From the NCBI GenBank assembly GCA_017503945.1, contig JAFVSB010000172.1, positions 1-20,260 of the forward strand: a stretch of DNA of 20,260 bases, in the 5' to 3' direction. The DNA comes from Clostridia bacterium. GTDB lineage: Bacteria > Bacillota > Clostridia > UMGS1810. Under the pieces are notes generated by a model. The model did no database searches. It had not been told where the DNA came from and was given only the letters and a program-made list of their open reading frames with translations. Of the stretch, positions 14,664-20,260 are shown one piece after another; within the stretch, counting starts at the first letter, position 1, and each line of letters begins with the position of its first letter. Both the position numbers and the translations under genes were made by a program.

Positions 14664-15935
14664 TCATCCTTTCAAAATGGCAAGAGCCTTTTGTCCTATA
14701 TCTTTTCTCATGTATTTATTGGCAAATTCAAAGCTTTCGGTTGCGGCATATGCCTTGGCGAGAGCTTCGGCAAGAGTGGGTGCAGTGGCAGTGACGCCTG
14801 CAACTCTGCCTCCCGAGGTGACGAGCTTGCCATCTTTGAGAGCTGTGCCTGCATGATATACAAAGCAATCAGCGCCGAGTGGCTTTTCGGTGATTTCTAT
14901 GCCCTTGTCATAAGCCTTGGGATAGCCATCAGATGCAACAACCACACAAGCAGCAGCACCGCTTGAGAAATTAACCTCGGCATCGGCAAGGGTGCCGTCG
15001 GCTGTGGCAATCATGATGTCGAGAAGGTCTGATTCAAGAAGTGGAAGGACTACCTGAGTTTCGGGGTCACCAAAACGGCAGTTATATTCAATAACCTTGG
15101 GACCCTTGGGAGTGAGCATGAGTCCAAAATAGAGGCAACCTTTGAAGGTGCGGCCTTCGGCATTCATAGCTTCAATGGTGGGCAGGAATATGGTGCGCAT
15201 GCACTCTTCGGCAACTGCATCAGTATAGCAGGGGTTGGGGGCAATGGTGCCCATGCCGCCTGTGTTGAGACCTGTGTCGCCGTCACCGATGCGCTTATGG
15301 TCCATGGAAGAAACCATGGGCACAACTGTCTTGCCATCGGTGAAGCAAAGCACCGACACCTCGGGACCTGTGAGAAATTCTTCAACAACAATGTTGTTGC
15401 CCGATTTGCCAAACACCTTGTCTTCCATAATCATGGACACAGCGTCTTTTGCTTCGGCAAAATCCTGAGCTATGATAACGCCCTTACCGAGAGCCAGACC
15501 GTCGGCCTTGATTACAACGGGGAAGCTGCCTTTTTCTATGTATGCCACAGCATCAGATGGGTTATCAAACACTTCATAGAGTGCTGTGGGGATATTGTAT
15601 TTCTTCATGAGGTTTTTGGAGAAAACCTTGCTGCCCTCAATGATGGCAGCTTTGGCATCGGGGCCAAAGCATTTGATGCCGATGGCATTTAGCGCATCTA
15701 CTGCACCAAGCACAAGCGGGTCATCGGGAGCAACCACTGCAAAATCGATATCGTGTGATTTTGCAAATTCAACTATGCCGTCAATGTCAGTTGCGCTGAT
15801 GGGCACACACTGCGCCTCGGCAGCAATGCCGCCGTTGCCGGGGAGGGCATATATTTTGTCTGCTTTCGGACTTTGGCTGAGCTTGTGCACAATGGCATGC
15901 TCACGGCCGCCGCCGCCAATTACCATAATATTCAT
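14664..15935 (-). CDS. purD: Phosphoribosylamine-glycine ligase (GAR synthetase)
   Basis: It joins phosphoribosylamine and glycine with ATP to give GAR, step two of purine synthesis. With 423 residues it has the normal size. The N-terminal nucleotide-like fold carries VIGGGGREHA (5-14). The ATP-grasp domain follows, with PVVIKADGLALGKGV (139-153), LNTGGMGT (223-230) and VIEYNCRFGDPETQ (281-294), the last including metal-binding Glu and Asn. The C-terminal domain closes with GRVAGVTATAPT. The ATG at 15935 has AAAGGG 12 bases upstream. It lies 24 bases after purN and 6 bases before purL, in an operon where purH, often placed between purN and purD, is missing. Confidence 0.97.
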   Translation of the reverse strand: MNIMVIGGGGREHAIVHKLSQSPKADKIYALPGNGGIAAEAQCVPISATDIDGIVEFAKSHDIDFAVVAPDDPLVLGAVDALNAIGIKCFGPDAKAAIIEGSKVFSKNLMKKYNIPTALYEVFDNPSDAVAYIEKGSFPVVIKADGLALGKGVIIAQDFAEAKDAVSMIMEDKVFGKSGNNIVVEEFLTGPEVSVLCFTDGKTVVPMVSSMDHKRIGDGDTGLNTGGMGTIAPNPCYTDAVAEECMRTIFLPTIEAMNAEGRTFKGCLYFGLMLTPKGPKVIEYNCRFGDPETQVVLPLLESDLLDIMIATADGTLADAEVNFSSGAAACVVVASDGYPKAYDKGIEITEKPLGADCFVYHAGTALKDGKLVTSGGRVAGVTATAPTLAEALAKAYAATESFEFANKYMRKDIGQKALAILKG

Positions 15936-15959
15936 AAGCTTGTATTACCCTTTCATCAA

Positions 15960-16538
15960 TTAATTGCGAGCACACACCTTTTCTACCGAAAGGGGCAAAA
16001 TCTTCCATTCTGCCTGCTCCATGATACGCTTTTGAAGAGTCTCGGGAGTGTCACCATCGAGCACTTCAACAGCTTTTTGCATTATAATCTCACCGCCGTC
16101 GGTGATTTCATTTACAAAATGAGTGGTGGCACCGCTCACCTTCACGCCCATTTTGAGAGCAGCCTCGTGAACACGAAGTCCATAGAAGCCATCACCGCAA
16201 AATGAGGGAATAAGCGAGGGGTGAACATTGATGATGCGCTTGTCATAGCGCTTTACAAAGCTCTCCGACAAAATGGAGAGAAAACCTGCAAGCACTATGA
16301 TGTCAACCTTGGCTTCTTCGAGAGCTTCGATGAGCTTTGCTTCAAAATCGGCACCTTTTTTTACATAGGCGCTTGCTATGCCTGCATTTTTGGCACGCTC
16401 AAGAGCATATGCACCCTCGCGGTCGGACACAACAAGAGTAATTTTGCCACTTTTGATGATGCCGCTTTTTTCGGCATCAATGAGAGCCTGCAGATTGGTG
16501 CCGCCGCCACTTACGAGAACTGCTATGTTTTTTAGCAT
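15960..16538 (-). CDS. purN: Phosphoribosylglycinamide formyltransferase (folate-dependent)
   Basis: It transfers a formyl group from 10-formyltetrahydrofolate to GAR, giving FGAR, step three of purine synthesis. The 192-residue size is normal. Phosphate-binding VSGGGTNLQALI lies at 9-20; the catalytic trio is Asn104, His106 (INVHPSLIPSF) and Asp147 (NEITDGGEII), corresponding to E. coli Asn106, His108 and Asp144. The ATG at 16538 overlaps the last bases of purM by 7 bases, and its GGGGTG ribosome binding site lies inside purM, so translation of the two is probably coupled. Confidence 0.97.
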   Translation of the reverse strand: MLKNIAVLVSGGGTNLQALIDAEKSGIIKSGKITLVVSDREGAYALERAKNAGIASAYVKKGADFEAKLIEALEEAKVDIIVLAGFLSILSESFVKRYDKRIINVHPSLIPSFCGDGFYGLRVHEAALKMGVKVSGATTHFVNEITDGGEIIMQKAVEVLDGDTPETLQKRIMEQAEWKILPLSVEKVCARN

Positions 16539-17557
16539 AACTGCACCCCGCCGTCACCTTTGACAATTTCGCCGATTATGTAGGAGTTACTTACTGCACC
16601 GAGAACCTTGTCGGCATCGTTTTTGCTCACTACAATGCTCATGCCCACACCCATGTTGTAGGTGTTGAACATGTCTCTTTCGGGGATATTGCCCAGAGAC
16701 TGAAGCATATTAAACACAGGAAGAATTTTAACTGCGCTCTTTTCGATTTTGGCGCTGAAGCCATCGGGAATACTGCGCGGAATATTTTCATAAAAGCCGC
16801 CGCCTGTGATGTGTGACACTGCCTTAATGGTGGCTACAGCGTCGATGGCTGCGATATCTTTTACATATATTTTGGTGGGTGTGAGGAGCTCTTCGCCTAT
16901 TGTTTTGCCAAGCTCGTCACTGTATACATTAAGGTCACGGTTTTCTACATCAAACACCTTGCGCACGAGAGAGTAGCCATTGGAATGGATGCCCGATGAA
17001 GGGAGAGCCACAATCACATCACCCTCGGCAACCTTAGTGTTATCGTATATCTTTGCTTTGTCAACCATGCCCACTGCAAAACCTGCAAGGTCATATTCAT
17101 CAATTGGATAAAATCCGGGCATTTCGGCAGTTTCACCGCCGATGAGAGCAGCGCCCGACTGCACACAGCCTTCTGCCACACCCGACACGATGGAGGCAAT
17201 CTTTTCGGGCACATTTTTGCCGCATGCAATATAGTCGAGGAAGAAAAGGGGCTTTGCACCACAGCAGATGATGTCATTGACACACATTGCCACACAGTCA
17301 ATGCCCACTGTGTCGTGCTTGTCCATAAGAAATGCAATCTTGAGCTTAGTGCCCACGCCGTCAGTGCCGCTTACGAGCACAGGCTGGGATATGCCCTGCA
17401 TGTCGGGCATGAAAAGACCGCCGAAGCCGCCTATATCAGACACCACACCGCTTGTTTCGGTGCGTGCTATATGCTCTTTCATGAGTTTTACTGCACTGTA
17501 GCCGGCAGTGATATCAACACCGGCAGATTTGTAGCTTTCGCTAAAGCTTTTATCCAT
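16532..17557 (-). CDS. purM: Phosphoribosylaminoimidazole synthetase (AIR synthetase)
   Basis: It closes the imidazole ring: FGAM plus ATP gives AIR, step five of purine synthesis. It has 341 residues, the family norm, with SYKSAGVDITAGYSAV at 8-23, the ATP/metal motif GTDGVGTKLKIAF at 64-76, ALIGGETAEMPGFY in the middle, and SHITGGGFYENIPR in the C-terminal domain. The ATG at 17557 has a near-perfect AGGAGGT eight bases upstream, the strongest ribosome binding site of the operon. It starts 18 bases after purE and overlaps purN. It is the paralogue of the AIRS halves of the neighbouring PurL. Confidence 0.97.
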   Translation of the reverse strand: MDKSFSESYKSAGVDITAGYSAVKLMKEHIARTETSGVVSDIGGFGGLFMPDMQGISQPVLVSGTDGVGTKLKIAFLMDKHDTVGIDCVAMCVNDIICCGAKPLFFLDYIACGKNVPEKIASIVSGVAEGCVQSGAALIGGETAEMPGFYPIDEYDLAGFAVGMVDKAKIYDNTKVAEGDVIVALPSSGIHSNGYSLVRKVFDVENRDLNVYSDELGKTIGEELLTPTKIYVKDIAAIDAVATIKAVSHITGGGFYENIPRSIPDGFSAKIEKSAVKILPVFNMLQSLGNIPERDMFNTYNMGVGMSIVVSKNDADKVLGAVSNSYIIGEIVKGDGGVQLC

Positions 17558-17575
17558 ATCAGAGTACCTCCTGTA

Positions 17576-18067
17576 TTATTCGAATTGGGATTTAACCGCT
17601 GCGTCTTTGGCTATGACATCGGCGGTCATTTTTTCTCTCATTGCACAGAGCTTATCTGCAAGCTCATCATCGCCGAGAGCTATAATCTGAGCTGCAAGGA
17701 TTGCAGCATTGGCACTGCCGTCTATTGCTACGGTTGCAACGGGAATACCCGACGGCATCTGAACGGTGGCAAGCAGAGCATCCATACCGTCAAGCACAGA
17801 GGCCTTGATGGGAATACCGATAACGGGGAGTGTGGTGTTGGCAGCAAGCACGCCTGCAAGATGAGCAGCTTTGCCTGCAGCAGCAATGATTACGCCGAAG
17901 CCGTTGTCCTTGGCAGATGATGAAAACTCAATCGCCTGCATGGGTGTGCGGTGAGCGCTGATAACGCGGACCTCGCATGGAATGCCAAATTCTTTGAGTT
18001 TATCTACGGCAGGGGTGAGCTTGGGAAGATCGCTGTCACTGCCCATTACTATTGCAACTTTTTTCAT
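17576..18067 (-). CDS. purE: N5-carboxyaminoimidazole ribonucleotide mutase (class I PurE)
   Basis: It makes CAIR in step six of purine synthesis. The 163-residue protein carries GSDSDLP (9-15), VISAHRTP (35-42), IAAAGKAAHLAGVLA (61-75) and MPSGIPVATVAI. The AAHLAG form marks class I, the enzyme that rearranges N5-CAIR made by PurK, unlike class II, which carboxylates AIR directly. No purK lies in the window, so it must be elsewhere or the reaction may run with free bicarbonate. The ATG at 18067 has AAAGGA eight bases upstream. It is the first gene of purE-purM-purN-purD-purL. The 5' leader is only about 35 bases, leaving no room for a purine riboswitch. Confidence 0.96.
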   Translation of the reverse strand: MKKVAIVMGSDSDLPKLTPAVDKLKEFGIPCEVRVISAHRTPMQAIEFSSSAKDNGFGVIIAAAGKAAHLAGVLAANTTLPVIGIPIKASVLDGMDALLATVQMPSGIPVATVAIDGSANAAILAAQIIALGDDELADKLCAMREKMTADVIAKDAAVKSQFE

Positions 18068-18108
18068 AGCAACTATCCTTTCAACTATAAAAATTTATAA
18101 ACATTAAC

Positions 18109-18137
18109 AGTATAACACAAATAATGTCGATTTTCAA
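18109..18137 (-). promoter_or_regulatory. Promoter of the purine operon
   Basis: TTGAAA (18137-18132), 17 bases, TATACT (18114-18109) with a TG extension, on the minus strand; start near 18102. A second TTGACT at 18143-18138 abuts the -35 box but has no matching -10. Confidence 0.8.
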
Positions 18138-18180
18138 TAGTCAATATTAATAAGTAATAACAGTTGCAGGGCAATCGCCC

Positions 18181-18209
18181 TTGACAAAATATGTGATTTC
18201 AGTTATGAT
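18181..18209 (+). promoter_or_regulatory. Promoter of glyS
   Basis: TTGACA (18181-18186), 17 bases, TATGAT (18204-18209); start near 18216, giving a leader of about 35 bases. It is divergent from the pur promoter, with 43 bases between the two -35 boxes. A small GGGC-aatc-GCCC palindrome (18169-18180) touches its upstream edge. Confidence 0.87.
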
Positions 18210-18250
18210 ATGAAATATATTGAATGTATCTAATGAAAGGAATGATATAA

Positions 18251-19642
18251 ATGCTAAACAGCGAAAAGACAATGGAAAAAATCATTGCTCTTTGCAAGGG
18301 CAGGGGTATCGTATATTCAGGCTCTGAAATATACGGCGGTCTTGCCAACACATGGGATTACGGTCCTTTGGGTGTGGAATTTAAAAATAATGTAAAAAAA
18401 GCATGGTGGAAAAAGTTTGTTCAGGAATCCCCATACAATGTGGGTCTTGATGCGGCAATCCTGATGAATCCCAAAACATGGGTGGCATCAGGTCATGTGG
18501 GCGGATTCAGTGATCCTCTCATGGATTGTAAGGAATGTAAATCCCGTCATCGTGCCGACAAACTCATAGAAGAATGGCATTTTGAAAAAGGCGAAAGCAT
18601 CACAGTTGACGGCTGGTCAAACGAAAAAATGCTTGCCTACATCAACGAAAATAACATTGTGTGCCCCAAATGCGGCAAGCACAACTATACCGACATCAGA
18701 AAATTCAACCTTATGTTCAAAACCTTCCAGGGTGTAACCGAGGATTCTACTGCAGAGCTGTTTCTCAGACCTGAAACTGCACAGGGTATTTTTGTAAACT
18801 TCAAAAATGTGCAGAGAACCACAAGAAAGAAAATCCCCTTTGGCATAGGTCAGATTGGTAAATCCTTCAGAAACGAAATCACTCCCGGTAACTTCACTTT
18901 CAGAACAAGAGAATTTGAACAGATGGAGCTTGAATTCTTCTGCAAGCCCGGCGAAGACCTTGAATGGTTTGCATATTGGAAAGACTACTGCAAAAACTGG
19001 CTGCTTTCTCTCGGCATTGCCGAAGAAAACATCAAAATGAGAGACCGCTCCCCCGAAGAGCTCTCACACTACAGCAATGCCACCACCGACATTGAGTTCA
19101 TGTTCCCCTTTGGCTGGGGCGAGCTCTGGGGCATTGCCGACCGTACTGACTTTGACCTCAAGCAGCACAGTGAGCACTCGGGCGAAAAGCTTGAATACAT
19201 CGACCCCGTTACAAACGAAAGATACACCCCCTACTGCGTTGAGCCATCACTCGGTGCTGACCGTGTGGCTCTTGCCTTCCTCGTTGAAGCATATGATGAA
19301 GAGCAGGTTGGCGAAAATGACACAAGAGTGGTAATGAGATTCCACCCGGCCCTTGCACCCGTGAAGGCTGCTGTGCTCCCACTTTCTAAAAAGCTCTCCG
19401 ACAAAGCATATGAGCTTTATGAAAAAATGAGCAAAAAATTCAACTGCGAATTTGATGATGCAGGCAGCATAGGCAAGCGTTATCGCCGTCAGGACGAAAT
19501 CGGTACACCATGGTGTGTTACATATGATTTTGACACTGAAGAAACAGGCAATGTAACAGTGAGAAACCGCGACACCATGGAGCAGATTACTCTGCCTATG
19601 GACGAGGTTATTGCTTACATTGAAAGCAAGCTTGAATTCTGA
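18251..19642 (+). CDS. glyS: Glycyl-tRNA synthetase, homodimeric type
   Basis: It charges tRNA-Gly in the cytosol. The 463-residue, single-gene alpha2 form (also called glyQS) is distinct from the glyQ/glyS two-subunit enzyme of many bacteria. SGSEIYGGLANTWDYGPLG lies at 23-41, a zinc-knuckle-like insert with Cys93/Cys96 and Cys138/Cys141, LRPETAQGIFVNF at 172-184, class II motif 2 at about 206-226 (FRNEITPGNFTFRTREFEQM), motif 3 at 330-344 (VEPSLGADRVALAF), and an anticodon-binding domain after about 365. The ATG at 18251 follows AAAGGAA at about 8-10 bases. It stands alone with its own promoter and terminator. No T-box is present, unlike pheS here. It is the plus-strand partner of the divergent pur operon. 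Confidence 0.97.
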   Translation: MLNSEKTMEKIIALCKGRGIVYSGSEIYGGLANTWDYGPLGVEFKNNVKKAWWKKFVQESPYNVGLDAAILMNPKTWVASGHVGGFSDPLMDCKECKSRHRADKLIEEWHFEKGESITVDGWSNEKMLAYINENNIVCPKCGKHNYTDIRKFNLMFKTFQGVTEDSTAELFLRPETAQGIFVNFKNVQRTTRKKIPFGIGQIGKSFRNEITPGNFTFRTREFEQMELEFFCKPGEDLEWFAYWKDYCKNWLLSLGIAEENIKMRDRSPEELSHYSNATTDIEFMFPFGWGELWGIADRTDFDLKQHSEHSGEKLEYIDPVTNERYTPYCVEPSLGADRVALAFLVEAYDEEQVGENDTRVVMRFHPALAPVKAAVLPLSKKLSDKAYELYEKMSKKFNCEFDDAGSIGKRYRRQDEIGTPWCVTYDFDTEETGNVTVRNRDTMEQITLPMDEVIAYIESKLEF

Positions 19643-19650
19643 TTATAACC

Positions 19651-19684
19651 AAAATGCACTCCGCAAAATAACGGAGTGCATTTT
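19651..19684. terminator. Bidirectional terminator between glyS and the Xre-like gene
   Basis: AAAATGCACTCCG (19651-19663) and CGGAGTGCATTTT (19672-19684) form a perfect 13-base-pair stem with an 8-base loop, with T-runs on the plus strand and a shorter one on the minus strand. It serves two convergent genes. Confidence 0.92.
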
Positions 19685-20116
19685 TTATTGATTACTTTTT
19701 ATAACATTTATGAGTTCAAAAGGATTCTGCGATTTTTGGTCGGCGAGCTTTCGCTCTACAAGCTCGTTTGACTGTTCGGTGGCTCTGGCAATATGGTCGA
19801 GTGTGCCGTTGCACCGTTCAAACTCCATTGCCATGAATGCCATGACCGCGTGCTCGCCCTTTTCGTCAAGAGAGTTGAACATATTTATCATGTTTATGAC
19901 ATCATCGGTCATTACTATGTGGGTGTCATAATTGACAAGCTCAATGTGAAGAAGCGAGCATATCTTCACAACCGTGTCGTAGGCAGTGCCGCTTATGCCA
20001 TTGTTGACAGCACTGATGAGAGTGGTTTGCGGTATGCCGCTGGCAATGGAAAACTGACGCACGCTCTTGTATTGTTTTTTAATTTCATCACGAATTATTG
20101 CAGAAAGGTCATTCAT
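19685..20116 (-). CDS. Small helix-turn-helix (Xre-like) DNA-binding protein
   Basis: The 143-residue protein has an N-terminal Xre/Cro-type helix-turn-helix at about 5-55 (KSVRQFSIASGIPQTTLISAV is the likely helix 2/3 region, then TVVKICSLLHIEL). The C-terminal half is helical, with many charged residues (SLDEKGEHAVMAFMAMEFERC), and has no recognised ligand or protease domain. It probably acts as a transcription regulator; its targets are unknown. The start chosen is the ATG at 20116, with GGAGGTG 7 bases upstream; the frame is open ten codons further, but those lie across the -10 box. The predicted transcript begins almost on the ribosome binding site. It is monocistronic and diverges from a tRNA promoter. 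Confidence 0.85.
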   Translation of the reverse strand: MNDLSAIIRDEIKKQYKSVRQFSIASGIPQTTLISAVNNGISGTAYDTVVKICSLLHIELVNYDTHIVMTDDVINMINMFNSLDEKGEHAVMAFMAMEFERCNGTLDHIARATEQSNELVERKLADQKSQNPFELINVIKSNQ

Positions 20117-20136
20117 ATATAGCACCTCCACTGTGT

Positions 20137-20165
20137 ATTTTATCATTTCAAAAAAGAATTGTCAA
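20137..20165 (-). promoter_or_regulatory. Promoter of the Xre-like gene
   Basis: TTGACA (20165-20160), 17 bases, TAAAAT (20142-20137) with a TG extension, on the minus strand. Start near 20130, only about 14 bases before the ATG at 20116. Confidence 0.83.
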
Positions 20166-20182
20166 ATTATTAAAATTAACAC

Positions 20183-20211
20183 TTGAAATTGTGATTTGTT
20201 TGTGATATAAT
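20183..20211 (+). promoter_or_regulatory. Promoter of the tRNA gene at the right edge
   Basis: TTGAAA (20183-20188), 17 bases, perfect TATAAT (20206-20211) with a TG extension; start near 20218, about 23 bases before the mature tRNA 5' end. It is back-to-back with the Xre-like gene's promoter (17 bases between the -35 boxes). Confidence 0.87.
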
Positions 20212-20240
20212 AGGCGAGTCGTATAAATTAACACACTTTT

Positions 20241-20260
20241 CGGGGTATAGCGCAGTTTGG
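20241..20260 (+). tRNA. 5' end of a tRNA gene, probably tRNA-Pro (cut by window end)
   Basis: CGGGGTATAGCGCAGTTTGG has the acceptor strand, the TA at positions 8-9 and the start of the D arm (GCGCAG..TGG) of a tRNA. The CGGGGT-TAGCGCAG-TTGG pattern is typical of bacterial tRNA-Pro. The anticodon is outside the window, so the amino acid is inferred from the acceptor stem only. Confidence 0.8.

Noticed and set aside
18132..18160. A PurR-type operator in front of purE
   Set aside because: AAAATCGACATT only loosely resembles the Bacillus PurBox, and no second properly spaced copy is seen.
18068..18250. A riboswitch or T-box in the purE-glyS spacer
   Set aside because: Both promoters leave leaders of only about 35 bases, and no T-box or purine-riboswitch signature is present.

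Overview
The window looks like chromosome of a spore-forming anaerobe of the Clostridia (Bacillota, gut type). The grounds are a recognisable spoIVA fragment, a T-box leader in front of pheS, strong GGAGG-type ribosome binding sites, TTGACA/TATAAT promoters with frequent TG extensions, the single-chain 1,231-residue PurL, a DUF1846 protein and an SLH-domain surface protein. All of this is read from sequence alone; no search was run.

Layout. (1) 1-426 is the right edge of a putative integrative element: the 3' end of a probable large serine recombinase (1-242), its hairpin, an outward-facing consensus promoter, and a junction at about 411-426. (2) 415-696 encodes only the last ~93 residues of the sporulation coat-morphogenesis ATPase SpoIVA, so the gene has been cut at codons for Ile-His-Met. 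(3) 733-7315, all minus strand: a DUF1846 gene, a one-chain L-serine ammonia-lyase, then a Phe T-box leader with pheS and pheT. No intrinsic terminator is visible between the first gene and the T-box terminator. (4) 7316-7678 holds dispersed and tandem repeats. (5) 7679-10456 is a monocistronic SLH-domain protein with a strong promoter and a two-hairpin 5' leader. (6) 10962-18067 is a minus-strand purine operon, purE-purM-purN-purD-purL; purC, purF, purH and purK are not here. (7) Divergent from it is glyS (18251-19642). (8) 19685-20116 is a small Xre-like regulator, back-to-back with the promoter of a tRNA gene (probably tRNA-Pro) cut by the window end.

How the genes fit together. The purine operon uses glycine (PurD) and lies head-to-head with the glycyl-tRNA synthetase. 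The Phe-tRNA synthetase genes sit under amino-acid-responsive T-box attenuation. The surface protein has the marks of a highly expressed, stable transcript.

The most interesting object is at the left edge. A mobile element with a serine recombinase appears to split spoIVA, a gene expressed in the mother cell. That is the same arrangement as the skin element in sigK and its analogues in other mother-cell genes, where excision restores the gene during sporulation. I know of no described element in spoIVA, but I could not check. The other half of the gene lies outside the window.
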